This document shows, piece after piece, positions 8,377-16,132 of a stretch of DNA of 64,000 bases (position 1 is the stretch's first letter; every line of letters begins with the position of its first letter). The position numbers and the translations under genes were made by a program. The DNA is from Gloeothece verrucosa PCC 7822 (GTDB lineage: Bacteria > Cyanobacteriota > Cyanobacteriia > Cyanobacteriales > Microcystaceae). Location of the stretch: assembly GCF_000147335.1 (NCBI RefSeq), contig NC_014501.1, positions 5,510,501 to 5,574,500 of the forward strand. The letters run 5' to 3'. A model generated the notes under the pieces. The model saw nothing but the letters and a program-made list of their open reading frames with translations. It had not been told where the DNA came from and made no database searches.

Positions 8377-9495
8377 CTAACTTGCTCTTGTTTGCCAGGA
8401 TTCGTCTAGAAAGGGATAATCAATATAGCCTTGTTCATTACCCCCATAGAAAGTAGAGCGGTCATAGGGGTTAAGGGGAGCATTGAGGGCAAAACGTTGG
8501 GGTAAATCGGGATTCGCAATAAATATTCTGCCATAAGCCACTAAATCGGCATCTCCTGTCTGTAAAACCGCTTCTCCGGTTTCGCGGGTGTAACCTCCTG
8601 CGGTTATGAGAGTGCCTTGATAGATAGATCGAAAGTGCTTGACTCCTAAGCGGCTTCCATCATCTTCGACGGTTTGGCTACCTTGAATTCTCGGTTCGAC
8701 GAGGTGAAGATAAGCGAGGTTAAAGCTATTCAGTTGCGAGACAACATAGTTAAATAAAGCTTCAAGATTGGAGTCAGACATACTGTTATAGGTTCCCCCA
8801 GGAGATAAACGAACTCCCACTCGTTCGCCTCCCCATACTTCGATAACTGCCCTCGTGACTTCCATTAACAGACGGGCGCGGTTTTCAATGGAGCCGCCAT
8901 ATTGATCTGTGCGTCTGTTTGAGCCATCGTGAAGAAACTGATCTAATAGATACCCATTAGCACTGTGAATTTCAACGCCATCAAAGCCAGCTACTCGGGC
9001 ATTTTCTGCCGCTTGTCGGTATTGTTCGATTATTTGGGGGATTTCTGCGGTTTCTAAGGCTCTGGGGGTGACAAAAGGCTGTGGACCGCTAACAGTATTG
9101 GCCATACCTTCGGCGGCGATGGCGCTGGGAGCAAGGGGTAACTGCCCATCGGGTTGCAGGGAAGGATGGGAAATTCTCCCAACGTGCCACAGTTGCATGA
9201 ATATGTGGCCGCCTTTTTGATGCACTGCTTCGGTGACTAATTTCCAACCTTCTATTTGTTCAGGGGAATGAATGCCGGGGGTATAAGCATAACCTTGTCC
9301 TGTTGGGGATATTTGACTGGCTTCACTTATGATTAAACCAGCAGAGGCCCGTTGAGCATAGTAATGGGCATTCATCTGATGAGGAATGTTTCCTTGTGCG
9401 GCTCGCATCCGCGTTAAGGGAGCCATTACAATGCGATTAGAGAGTTGATAAGCTCCTAGTTGAACGGGTGTTAAGAGTTTTAGTTGAGTAGTCAT
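8377..9495 (-). CDS. Old Yellow Enzyme family alkene reductase (NemA-like)
   Basis: This FMN-dependent NAD(P)H oxidoreductase reduces activated C=C bonds in electrophiles such as N-ethylmaleimide and enones. The chosen ATG (9495) begins MTTQLKLL, matching the family's usual start. An in-frame GTG at 9510 lies inside an interspersed repeat that also occurs at 60851, so I reject it. Numbered from that GTG, the active site HSANGYLLDQFL contains H182, N185 and Y187, which bind substrate and donate the proton, and TDQYGGSIENR follows. The length of 372 residues is normal. It sits between thioredoxin and two GST genes under a TetR regulator. Confidence 0.9.
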   Translation of the reverse strand: MTTQLKLLTPVQLGAYQLSNRIVMAPLTRMRAAQGNIPHQMNAHYYAQRASAGLIISEASQISPTGQGYAYTPGIHSPEQIEGWKLVTEAVHQKGGHIFMQLWHVGRISHPSLQPDGQLPLAPSAIAAEGMANTVSGPQPFVTPRALETAEIPQIIEQYRQAAENARVAGFDGVEIHSANGYLLDQFLHDGSNRRTDQYGGSIENRARLLMEVTRAVIEVWGGERVGVRLSPGGTYNSMSDSNLEALFNYVVSQLNSFNLAYLHLVEPRIQGSQTVEDDGSRLGVKHFRSIYQGTLITAGGYTRETGEAVLQTGDADLVAYGRIFIANPDLPQRFALNAPLNPYDRSTFYGGNEQGYIDYPFLDESWQTRAS

Positions 9496-9500
9496 GGTTT

Positions 9501-9552
9501 TTTTGTCCACAGATGAACCTTGCCCTGAGCGTTAGCAAAGGGACAGATGAAT
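9501..9552. repeat. Interspersed repeat, copy 1
   Basis: The 52 bases begin TTTTGTCCAC, contain AACCTTGCCCTGA and end GGACAGAT followed by AAT. A second copy lies at 60851-60913 with a 10-base insertion and a few substitutions. The ends TGTCC and GGACA are inverted. It occupies the whole gap between the Old Yellow Enzyme and thioredoxin genes. Confidence 0.75.
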
Positions 9553-9561
9553 TAAGGGGAT

Positions 9562-9912
9562 TTAAGCGGCTGTTTCGCTGTTAATCAAGCTTTGCACTTT
9601 CTCAAATAAGGCCTTCTTAGAGATAATCCCGATAGCGCGGTCACTGACGTTTCCCTGAGCGTAAAATATTAGATGAGGAATGGCTTCAATGCGATATTGA
9701 CTAGCTAGTTGGGGATATTCTTCTATGTTCAGTTTTCCGACTTTGACGACTCCGGCGAAGTTTTCTGCTAGTTCTGCCATGATAGGATTCATGACTCGAC
9801 AGGGACCACACCAAGGGGCCCAAAAGTCTACTATCACCGGAATGCTACTATTGAGAACTTCTCTCTCAAAATTGTCATTGGTTAGGGTGATGGTTTGATC
9901 TTGTTCAGACAT
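9562..9912 (-). CDS. Thioredoxin
   Basis: This 116-residue protein is a classical thioredoxin with the redox motif WCGPC (W34, C35, C38) and the cis-Pro segment AIPHLIFY. It reduces protein disulfides in the cytosol. The active site is followed by VMNPIMAEL, and the C-terminal helix KALFEKVQSLI is intact. It is probably an accessory thioredoxin rather than the main housekeeping one, because it is encoded between a TetR regulator and an Old Yellow Enzyme gene, where thiol repair after electrophile stress would make sense. A GAGG element lies 9 bases before the ATG. Confidence 0.93.
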   Translation of the reverse strand: MSEQDQTITLTNDNFEREVLNSSIPVIVDFWAPWCGPCRVMNPIMAELAENFAGVVKVGKLNIEEYPQLASQYRIEAIPHLIFYAQGNVSDRAIGIISKKALFEKVQSLINSETAA

Positions 9913-9977
9913 GGTTTTATCCTCTTAGTGTCTATTTTTTGACCGAACATTCCAAATAGAAGAAAAAAAAGAGACAA

Positions 9978-10559
9978 TTAATCTAATGCAATAAGGCCGG
10001 TTTGAACGATATCTTTTAAAGCATCTCGATTAGAATTGACTTTGGAAAAGACCCGAATTCCTTGCATCAAACAGGTAAGATAGCGGGCTAAGGCTCGAAT
10101 GTCTTTATTTTGACTGATTTCTCCTTTTTGCATGGCTCGATCTAAAGCTTGGTAGAAGGCATTTTCTATTCTTTGTAAGTTTGTGGCTATGTGTTGTTGC
10201 GCTTCAAGATCGTGTGGACAGAGTTCCACTGCTGTGTTGATGAGAAAACAGCCTCGGCGACTTTGATCGTTCACTGTTCGCTCGATCAGATTGTAGAAAT
10301 AATCAATAATGGCTTGCTTAGAGGCTTTTGGGTCTTCTAAGCGGCTCACTAGATTCTGTACTACGGTTTCATCATAATGGGCAATGGCGGCTAGAAACAA
10401 TGAGCGTTTGTCGCCGAAGGTGTCATAAAGACTGCCTCGGTTAATTCCCATGCTCTCTACTAAGTCTTGGATGGATGTGCCTTCATAACCATAACGCCAA
10501 AAGGTTTCCATTGCTTTAGAGAGAGCTTCTTGTTGGTTAAACTCTTTGTGCCTTGCCAT
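9978..10559 (-). CDS. TetR family transcriptional regulator (NemR/AcrR-like)
   Basis: This 193-residue repressor-type protein has an N-terminal helix-turn-helix (residues 8-55; TSIQDLVESMGINRGSLYDTFGDK) and a ligand-binding helical C-domain. C104 (in RRGCFLIN) sits where electrophile-sensing NemR has its reactive Cys106, and a second cysteine, C114, is close by. It heads the minus-strand series thioredoxin, Old Yellow Enzyme, GST, GST. I infer autoregulation and derepression by reactive electrophiles. The operator was not identified; the 65-base gap before thioredoxin or the region upstream of 10559 are the places to look. Confidence 0.85.
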   Translation of the reverse strand: MARHKEFNQQEALSKAMETFWRYGYEGTSIQDLVESMGINRGSLYDTFGDKRSLFLAAIAHYDETVVQNLVSRLEDPKASKQAIIDYFYNLIERTVNDQSRRGCFLINTAVELCPHDLEAQQHIATNLQRIENAFYQALDRAMQKGEISQNKDIRALARYLTCLMQGIRVFSKVNSNRDALKDIVQTGLIALD

Positions 10560-10757
10560 TACGGTTGACTGACTTTCTATATTATTAGGTTAGCAATTTT
10601 GGAACGATTAGTCAAGTATTTTTTCGAGAGATTAATAAAGTGAGTCCCCGCAAGGCTGAACCCTTGTAGAGTTAAGCTTTGACTACCTTTTGATAGAGTT
10701 GAGGAAAAATTTTTCTCGATATAACTAAATAGTTCCCTCGAGCCACAGTGAATTTTT

Positions 10758-11045
10758 ATGAATACGATCAGCCTGGAAAGTTTAGCTCGTAACGGTGCTG
10801 TTTGGTCAATTAATGGCTATCAAAAGCATATTTCTCCTAAAAAAGGCTTTTCTTGCCCCCACCGGCTGTTACATGGGGGGTTATCTTGCTCGGAATATGT
10901 GAAAAGTGTGTTTATGGATCAGAATTTATCGCAAGTGGTTAAAATGTCGGTAGAGCGCTTTAAAGATTGTGCTTTGGCCAGTAAGCACTTGCAAACTCAA
11001 AGTAGTGGGGGATGTCTTATTGTTCCTTGCTGTATCCCGATTTAA
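10758..11045 (+). CDS. YidD-like membrane protein insertion efficiency factor
   Basis: This 95-residue protein matches the small YidD (DUF37) family: INGYQKHISPKKGFSCPHR (19-37) followed by LSCSEYVK corresponds to the conserved YQ-x-x-ISP-x-x-G-x-x-C and CSxY pattern. YidD proteins assist YidC-dependent membrane insertion. The C-terminal half is cysteine-rich (CLIVPCCIPI), unlike short proteobacterial YidD, and is seen in cyanobacterial paralogues. In many bacteria yidD lies with rnpA and yidC; here it is isolated, so this may be an extra copy. The start is an ATG at 10758. Confidence 0.72.
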   Translation: MNTISLESLARNGAVWSINGYQKHISPKKGFSCPHRLLHGGLSCSEYVKSVFMDQNLSQVVKMSVERFKDCALASKHLQTQSSGGCLIVPCCIPI

Positions 11046-11056
11046 TAAAAATGATC

Positions 11057-11090
11057 TGATCCCCCCCAACCCCCCTTATTAAGGAGGGAG
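11057..11090. repeat. C-run/G-run palindromic repeat (copy 1)
   Basis: GATCCCCCC is followed by CCCCCTTATTAAGGAGGG, a short palindrome. Similar elements lie at 11804, 16002 and 63364, each at a gene end. It can act as a transcription-end hairpin for the YidD-like gene. Confidence 0.6.
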
Positions 11091-11139
11091 AGGTTAAGGG
11101 AGTTAGGAGTAACGATTTCGTTCTTACCTTTTGCTATAC

Positions 11140-11727
11140 TTAGACTACTTCATCGGCAAAACTGGTACGCCGCTTAAAATGAAAAGCCCCGGCCACTGAT
11201 CCCCAGACTAATTCATCGGTTTGGGGATCGTAACCGCGATCAAGACTAATTAATGTCTGTTCATCTACCTCAAAACTGTTATCTAAATAAGTTTCTTTGT
11301 TATTACGAACGACAATACACTGCTTACCGGGTTTGATAGTGCCTTTAAAACTGTTACCTGTCCATTCTACGGTCATGTCACAGCCGGGTAGCTTCTCCAA
11401 ATCATCAACCGTTAAGTTTTTCAGACGTTCAAGGTCGCGCGCCGCCCCAAAATATTGTTCTTGCTCTTTTACTTTATAATTTTCCAATTCAATGACATCA
11501 TCAACTACCGTAAACTTCAACACCCGCAACCGATAGGGAACATTCAGCATAAAATCATAAGCTTGTTCGAGGAATAGACTGGTTGCTCCTAGTAACTCAT
11601 AGGGTAATGGGCGCATACACACTCGAATATGAGCATATAAAGGAGGATTTGCCCAAGCTTGCTCTTGGTTACTAAAATCTGCTGCCATCCATCGGACTAG
11701 GGTTTTAATATCGGTTGCGTGGGTCAT
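11140..11727 (-). CDS. cpcT: Phycobiliprotein lyase CpcT/CpeT family
   Basis: This 195-residue protein belongs to the CpcT/CpeT chromophore lyases, which attach phycocyanobilin to Cys-153 of phycocyanin and phycoerythrocyanin beta subunits for phycobilisome assembly. The family signs are YAHIRVCMRPLPYELLG (31-47), LFLEQAYDF, YRLRVLKF, and GCDMTVEW in the middle of a ten-stranded beta-barrel. The length is normal. The cpc operon is not in the window. The gene is followed downstream by a palindromic repeat. Assignment to CpcT rather than CpeT is favoured by length and the lack of phycoerythrin genes nearby, and is less certain than the family call. Confidence 0.88.
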   Translation of the reverse strand: MTHATDIKTLVRWMAADFSNQEQAWANPPLYAHIRVCMRPLPYELLGATSLFLEQAYDFMLNVPYRLRVLKFTVVDDVIELENYKVKEQEQYFGAARDLERLKNLTVDDLEKLPGCDMTVEWTGNSFKGTIKPGKQCIVVRNNKETYLDNSFEVDEQTLISLDRGYDPQTDELVWGSVAGAFHFKRRTSFADEVV

Positions 11728-11803
11728 AACAAGAATAACATTAGCCTTAAACTAGGTTAAAAATTAATTATATTCAATATTAATTGGATAGGCATAAATA
11801 TTT

Positions 11804-11827
11804 AGCCCCCCTAATTAAGGGGGGGGA
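11804..11827. repeat. C-run/G-run palindromic repeat (copy 2)
   Basis: CCCCCCTAATTAAGG continues into a run of G, forming a strong hairpin just downstream of the DUF1517 gene stop (minus strand) and upstream of cpcT. It belongs to the same family as the elements at 11057, 16002 and 63364. Confidence 0.6.
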
Positions 11828-11850
11828 CCTAACCAACCGTGATCATCAGC

Positions 11851-12822
11851 TTAAACCAGTTTCAAATTCGGATAAGCTGCTAGGATATCGTCGCTGGTAA
11901 GGGTATCGCCTTCAGCTTGAGGACTCCAGAGAACTTCCACCGCTAATAAGCGATCGCTACCAATGCCGCCAAGGGTTTGTAAAGCATTGCGTAAATCTTG
12001 AGAATCATTCACTTTAGGCAAGTCTAACTGACCTTCTACCCCGACAATAATCGTAGCGATGAGATATTCTCCCGACTCGTCGAGTTTAGCTAATTGTCCG
12101 GCGGCTTCAGGTAAAGAGGGGCGAGTAGCTTCTCCTTCTGTCAGTAGGTTATTGACATTCGATAGAGTTTCTTGTGTAAATTTACTCCGTTCTGTCAAGG
12201 CCCACTGATTAAACTTAGCTTCTGCACTGTCTAGAGAGGTTTTTTGAGATTCAGTCATTCCGTAGACCCAATATTCGGGGTGACGTAATAACGCTAAAGA
12301 AGCCTCTTGTAGGACATTTGCCCGTCCTTGGGGGGTTGAAGTATCTGCTCTTAAAGCTAACTCATTTAAGTCTTTTTGCAAATAGCGGGCGCTGGCTAAT
12401 AAACCTACTTGAACTTTACCGACTGAAATTTGGGGGCTACCAATACTAAGCCCTTGTTCTGAACTCCCGATATTGCGAACACTTCTAACGAGGAAATTCG
12501 CGATCGCAATAAAGATCAGGATGGTAAACAGTCCACCAAACCCACCAAACCCAAAGAAAGGCAAAAGGAAGGGAAAACTGATCCCGCCGCCATAGCCGCC
12601 ATAACCGCCATAACCGCCACCATAACCATATCCGGGGGAAGAATAACCACCACTAGGGGCACTATAAGACCGAGGGGCACTAAAAGAACCTCCTCCAATT
12701 CTGCCGCCAGTACGGGCAGCTAGGGCGCTACTAGCATCACCCAAGACTAGGGATAAGATTAACCCTAAGACGACCAGAGATTTTAAAAAGGGTTTCAGCA
12801 TGGATAGGAATTTGTTAAACAT
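11851..12822 (-). CDS. DUF1517 domain membrane protein
   Basis: This 323-residue protein has an N-terminal signal or anchor (residues 12-35, ending ALAARTGG), a low-complexity Gly/Tyr/Ser stretch (38-80) with GRIGGGSF, a hydrophobic segment near 81-112, and a DUF1517 domain (about 115-323). The family occurs in cyanobacteria and chloroplasts and in the plant protein is linked to thylakoid or envelope membranes; its molecular function is unknown. The Gly-rich segment uses TAC/GGC repeats and is the only low-complexity part. The gene stands alone. Its start faces a possible rightward promoter at 12831. Confidence 0.85.
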   Translation of the reverse strand: MFNKFLSMLKPFLKSLVVLGLILSLVLGDASSALAARTGGRIGGGSFSAPRSYSAPSGGYSSPGYGYGGGYGGYGGYGGGISFPFLLPFFGFGGFGGLFTILIFIAIANFLVRSVRNIGSSEQGLSIGSPQISVGKVQVGLLASARYLQKDLNELALRADTSTPQGRANVLQEASLALLRHPEYWVYGMTESQKTSLDSAEAKFNQWALTERSKFTQETLSNVNNLLTEGEATRPSLPEAAGQLAKLDESGEYLIATIIVGVEGQLDLPKVNDSQDLRNALQTLGGIGSDRLLAVEVLWSPQAEGDTLTSDDILAAYPNLKLV

Positions 12823-12830
12823 GGCATAAC

Positions 12831-12858
12831 TTGAAGTTTCATCTGATGTTGTTACTTT
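12831..12858 (+). promoter_or_regulatory. Candidate sigma-70 promoter for a rightward transcript
   Basis: TTGAAG (12831-12836) and TACTTT (12853-12858) are separated by 16 bases. No protein gene follows on this strand, but a foldable sequence ending in a terminator does (12865-13033). Confidence 0.35.
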
Positions 12859-12864
12859 AGTGAG

Positions 12865-13033
12865 GGAAAGAGGCTGTTAACCTCATCACTATAAGATTCT
12901 TAAATATAGAGGCTTACATTTCTTACTGTATCGCACTTAAGAGGGAAAGGTTGGACGGGTAGAAGGTGAGGAAAACCCACCTAAGTCAATAGTCCAACAT
13001 GAAGGACCACAGTTATGATGCTGGTTCTTTTTT
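12865..13033 (+). ncRNA. Candidate small RNA with rho-independent terminator
   Basis: The plus strand carries GTTGGAC (12950-12956) pairing with GTCCAAC (12992-12998), with GGGT and ACCC pairing inside. It ends in GGACCA (13004-13009) pairing with TGGTTC (13022-13027) followed by six T. The neighbouring protein genes are all on the minus strand, so this terminator is not explained by them. A plausible promoter lies at 12831. I do not recognise the RNA. It could also be read as structure in the minus-strand thiS-DUF1517 spacer, but the T-run orientation argues for plus. Confidence 0.38.
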
Positions 13034-13041
13034 ACAGTTAA

Positions 13042-13254
13042 CTATTGACTTCCTCCTCCAACAATCGTAACAATTTCTAAGCGATCACCCTCTTGCAGTT
13101 CAGTTTCTTGCCAGTATTGACGGTGTAAAATTTCACCATTATACTCAACCGCTACTAAACGAGGATTTAGCCCTAATTGTTCTAACATTTGGGGTAAATG
13201 AGTTCCTTGTGTACAGGTTTGAGGTTCCCCGTTAACTTGAAGATTAATTGACAT
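13042..13254 (-). CDS. thiS: Sulfur carrier protein ThiS
   Basis: This 70-residue ubiquitin-like protein carries sulfur as a C-terminal thiocarboxylate for the thiazole half of thiamine. The beta-grasp pattern (INLQVNGEPQ, VAVEYNGEIL, LQEGDRLEIVTIVGGG) is intact. The usual C-terminal Gly-Gly is followed here by two extra residues, Ser-Gln, before the stop; for activation these would have to be removed, unless the carrier acts in an unusual way. It begins 2 bases after the thiE stop, so both are cotranscribed. The start ATG is the only one fitting the fold. Confidence 0.9.
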   Translation of the reverse strand: MSINLQVNGEPQTCTQGTHLPQMLEQLGLNPRLVAVEYNGEILHRQYWQETELQEGDRLEIVTIVGGGSQ

Positions 13255-13256
13255 TT

Positions 13257-14363
13257 TTATTTTTCTGTTGATTCATTAATCGTTAAAACATTGGTTTTCG
13301 GTTGTAGTTGAGGAAAGGTTCGTTTCCTAGTTAACAGTGAAAGCAACTGTCCGGTTATTAAGGCGGGTTGTTCAGCTTGCATAATAGCCCGAACCACAGA
13401 TACCCGTTGCGCCCCGGCTGTGAGAACGTCTTTGATATTAGCCGTATCAATTCCGCCAATGGCAAACCAAGGAAGGGAGGAGTTTTTAGCCGCATAACGG
13501 ACATATTCTAGCCCGGCGGCGGCTTTACCGGCTTTGGTGGGGGTTTCATAGACAGGACCAACGCCGATATAGTCTGCCCCTTCGGCGATCGCTTGTTGCA
13601 TTTCTTGAGGGTTAGTGGTAGAACGTCCGATAATTTTTTGAGAACCTAAAATTTCCCTGGCGAGGGCGATGGGCATATCTTGCTGTCCTAAATGCACTCC
13701 ATCGGCGTTTACCGCCAAGGCTAGGTCTACGCGATCATTAACAATAAATAATGCGCCGTAATCGTAGCACAATTGAGAGAGTTTATAAGCAATGGATAAG
13801 CGGCTGAGGTCTTCTGTTTCTTTATCGCGATATTGGACGAGGGTTAACCCTGCACTTAAGGCGGCTTCTACTACTGCAAAAATGTTTTCATGGGGGCAAG
13901 TGACCAAATAGAGTAAAGATTCTCGTAGTTTTTGATGGCGACGATAAACTAATAAATGGCTTTCTAAAGTATAGGCGCGGTAGCGCATTTGTTTAAAGAC
14001 GATTCCCATTTCAGGGTTATATAACTTACCGTACTCTTCTAGTACCCTGAGTGCCTCTTCTATGCGGCATAAATTCGCCTGTAGGAGATGTTCGATACTG
14101 CTGCGGGTTTCTTCTTGAGGATGAGTTAATGCTGTTCCTGGATCGCCGGGAGTATCTCTGGCCATGCGTAATTCTGTGCTATGCCAACGGGCTAATTCTT
14201 GCCGCATTTCTTTACACTGTTCGGCTAGTTGACTATGGTTTAAGCCAAAGCGACACCATTCTTCAATGATCCGGAGTCCTTCTCTTGCCCGGTCTAAATT
14301 GGCATCTAATATCCGTTGTATAGCCGACTGTTGTCCCCTAATCTGACTATATTGTTCTTCCAT
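13257..14363 (-). CDS. thiE: Thiamine-phosphate synthase with N-terminal ThiD2-like domain
   Basis: This 368-residue protein joins HMP-diphosphate and thiazole phosphate to give thiamine phosphate. Residues 150-350 form the ThiE TIM barrel: TLVQYRDKE, FIVNDRVDLALAVNADGVHLGQ, IIGRSTTNPQE, YIGVGPVYETPTKAG and AIGGI are the phosphate- and pyrimidine-binding loops. Residues 10-145 are an extra helical domain (ILDANLDRAREGLRIIEEWCRF, repeated in weaker form as LLQANLCRIEEALRVLEEYGK), typical of cyanobacterial ThiE and probably the ThiD2 family. thiS follows after 2 bases. I looked for a TPP riboswitch upstream and found none. Confidence 0.95.
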   Translation of the reverse strand: MEEQYSQIRGQQSAIQRILDANLDRAREGLRIIEEWCRFGLNHSQLAEQCKEMRQELARWHSTELRMARDTPGDPGTALTHPQEETRSSIEHLLQANLCRIEEALRVLEEYGKLYNPEMGIVFKQMRYRAYTLESHLLVYRRHQKLRESLLYLVTCPHENIFAVVEAALSAGLTLVQYRDKETEDLSRLSIAYKLSQLCYDYGALFIVNDRVDLALAVNADGVHLGQQDMPIALAREILGSQKIIGRSTTNPQEMQQAIAEGADYIGVGPVYETPTKAGKAAAGLEYVRYAAKNSSLPWFAIGGIDTANIKDVLTAGAQRVSVVRAIMQAEQPALITGQLLSLLTRKRTFPQLQPKTNVLTINESTEK

Positions 14364-15072
14364 TTTGCTGTAATGGGTTAGTCGTCACCCGTTAACCTGA
14401 CACTCATTCATTGTAAGGTGGGATGAGCCAGAGACAAACCCTATTCATTTTTTTGTTATTTTAAGGGTTTAAATGCTCTCAAAAAATACTTAGTCTAGTT
14501 TGATGCTCAAGTTCCCAAAAGAGCGTTTAATCTCTTTACCATACAATTTATTTTTTGTCAAGCTTATTATCAATAGCACCACTCCTTCAAGCGACTGGAG
14601 AAACCCGCGTTGAATAAAGTTTTCTGAAACCCTACATAAGGAAGTTGAGTCTCTATTTTTTAGAGATAGTTAGTCTAGAACCAGTCTTTTGAGAGATGAG
14701 CTTTCAGGAGACTTAGTTACTTTTTGTTACATCTGGGGGATTGGGCGCTAAAAATTAGAGTGGGTATCTTGATTTATCATAAAAACGGGTTATGATGATT
14801 TTTTATTTCCTTACACTTATATTTTGTCTTTCTCTCTAAATTACACCATTGTCAATTAAATGTAACTGTTGGTTTTAGACAGATGCTATATCATCTATAG
14901 GTATGGCCTGTTTTGGTGGATGAAGGCAGCTATTAGCATAGTCTATTGTTAGCATCATCAATCTCTGACTTGAAGGTCTTGAGTCCTCTGGGAAGTTACA
15001 ATAGAATAATCTACCATCTTAACTTAACTTTATAACTTTTATCATTCATCTAAAAATTTAGTAAAAACTCTT
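14364..15072. other. Long intergenic region between thiE and the toxin-antitoxin pair
   Basis: The 709 bases contain no convincing gene. TTGATT (14769-14774) and TATGAT (14791-14796), 16 bases apart, could be a rightward promoter, but no terminator or structured RNA follows before the antitoxin gene. No thiamine riboswitch motif is present near the thiE start. Confidence 0.5.
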
Positions 15073-15261
15073 ATGAATACCATAAAACAAAAAATAGAAT
15101 CTATATTGAATCAATTACCAGATGATTGTTCAATTGAAGATATTCAGTATCATCTTTATGTCTTAGAAAAAATCCGACTAGGGCTAAAAGTAGCTGATAC
15201 TGAGAACAGGCTTAAACAGGAGGAAGTCGAAGGGCTTCTAAGTAAATGGCTTATCGAGTAA
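15073..15261 (+). CDS. Antitoxin of a type II toxin-antitoxin pair
   Basis: This 62-residue protein is helical and acidic with the segment IEDIQYHLYVLEKIRLGLKVADTENRLKQEEV (20-51, central part), common to cyanobacterial antitoxins that precede ParE/RelE toxins. Its last 16 bases overlap the start of the toxin gene, a coupling typical of these pairs. It would bind and neutralise the toxin and repress the shared promoter. No DNA-binding fold can be named with confidence. The identity rests mainly on its position. Confidence 0.75.
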   Translation: MNTIKQKIESILNQLPDDCSIEDIQYHLYVLEKIRLGLKVADTENRLKQEEVEGLLSKWLIE

Positions 15262-15539
15262 TTTGGTCTCCTAAAGCAGTTGAAGATGTGGACGCAATTG
15301 CCACATATATCGCCCGTGATTCTCCTTCCTATGCGGCGGCGGTGGTTCGTAAAATTATCGATCTCACCCGTCAACTTAAACAGTGTCCGTTAGCGGGGAA
15401 GGCTATAACTGAGTTGTCTGATTCAGCGATTCGGGAAAAGTTCGCTTATACCTATCGGATTATTTACCGAGTTGATGATGAGGTGGTGACGATTGCTGCC
15501 GTTGTACATACTAAGACTTTGTTGGAGATGGAAAAATGA
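15246..15539 (+). CDS. RelE/ParE family toxin
   Basis: This 97-residue protein matches the ParE/RelE fold: YRVIWSPKAVEDVDAIATYIARDSP (3-27), a middle AAAVVRKIIDLTRQL helix, LAGKAITEL, and the C-terminal strands FAYTYRIIYRVDDEVVTIAAVVHTKT. RelE members cut mRNA on the ribosome and ParE members poison gyrase; the YRIIYRVD and VVHTKT ends fit the ParE side better but do not settle it. The gene overlaps the antitoxin gene by 16 bases. A short GGTGGG/CCCACC repeat follows. Confidence 0.85.
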   Translation: MAYRVIWSPKAVEDVDAIATYIARDSPSYAAAVVRKIIDLTRQLKQCPLAGKAITELSDSAIREKFAYTYRIIYRVDDEVVTIAAVVHTKTLLEMEK

Positions 15540-15593
15540 TCTTATTTAGGTTAAGTTTCCCGATTCGATAAGCTATGCGGCTTACGAGTGAGT

Positions 15594-15620
15594 GTAGGGT
15601 GGGTTAATTGCCCACCTTAT
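15594..15620. repeat. GGTGGGTTA-type short inverted repeat
   Basis: GTAGGGTGGGTTAATTGCCC continues as ACC, so GGTGGG (15598-15603) pairs with CCCACC (15611-15616). It follows the toxin gene. A larger relative with the same arm core lies at 18288-18354. Confidence 0.6.
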
Positions 15621-15696
15621 ATGATGTTTATTTCCTCACCTTATGGGGAATCAAGCTTTTATTGAGAAGCGCCGCCGCCGCCCGCACCGGCATCTG

Positions 15697-15746
15697 GTGG
15701 GGCTATAAGAACAAAGCCTGCCGCAGGCTTAATTATATATAGGGGA
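15697..15746. repeat. Interspersed hairpin repeat, copy 1
   Basis: The unit is GGGGCT, an A-rich joint with AACAAAGC, a perfect stem AAGCCTGC/GCAGGCTT (15714-15730), then AATTATA and AGGGG. A second copy at 57446-57495 keeps the frame but has a different stem (AGCCCGC/GCGGGCT), so paired bases changed together. Confidence 0.7.
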
Positions 15747-15755
15747 GGTATTTTA

Positions 15756-15965
15756 ATGAGTGAAGTTAATTATGCCGCTATGTCAGATCAACAATTAAAG
15801 CAATATTTTCTAACCCATCGCCATGATGAAGCGGCTTTTCAAGCTTACTTAGAAAGACGCAGAAGTCAACCTAAAGCAATCATAACCAAAGTAGGTGATC
15901 CAGATTTCGAGATCAAAATTCAGGAAGCTATTAATCAGAAATTGCAAGCCCGAAAAACTCGTTAA
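15756..15965 (+). CDS. Small cyanobacterial protein, DUF6887-like
   Basis: This 69-residue protein begins with a pattern I recognise from many cyanobacterial small proteins: MSxxxYxAMSDxxLxxYFLxHRxDExAFQAYLxR (residues 1-34), now DUF6887. Function is unknown; related genes are often next to a second short gene (DUF6888), which I do not see here. It has a good ribosome-binding site, GGGGAGG, 8 bases before the ATG. The C-terminal half is charged and may be helical. An interspersed hairpin repeat ends just upstream and probably lies in the leader. Confidence 0.68.
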   Translation: MSEVNYAAMSDQQLKQYFLTHRHDEAAFQAYLERRRSQPKAIITKVGDPDFEIKIQEAINQKLQARKTR

Positions 15966-16001
15966 ATCTAATATTTATTTTCCCTAAATCTGCATCTAAT
16001 A

Positions 16002-16034
16002 GATCCCCCCCTGCCCTCCTTAATAAGGGGGGAG
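16002..16034. repeat. C-run/G-run palindromic repeat (copy 3)
   Basis: GATCCCCCCCTGCCC is followed by TCCTTAATAAGGGGGGAG, a hairpin like those at 11057, 11804 and 63364. It lies between the DUF6887-like gene and the oligopeptidase gene. Confidence 0.6.
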
Positions 16035-16132
16035 TTAGTTGAAATTCGGTTATCTTCACCAAACCAACCCTAAACACCGCCGCCCGAATCGCGCTACCCT
16101 AAAATAAAGCGTCGATTAGGTCCTAAACTCCC

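Noticed and set aside
9496..9510. GTG start for the Old Yellow Enzyme gene
   Set aside because: The GTG lies inside an interspersed repeat found also at 60851; the ATG at 9495 fits the family start.
14364..14500. Possible TPP riboswitch upstream of thiE
   Set aside because: Neither the CTGAGA nor the ACCTGAT-type core of the thiamine riboswitch is present on the minus strand near the thiE start.
14769..14796. TTGATT-16-TATGAT as a promoter for a small RNA
   Set aside because: No structured RNA or terminator follows; at best it is a distant promoter of the toxin-antitoxin genes.
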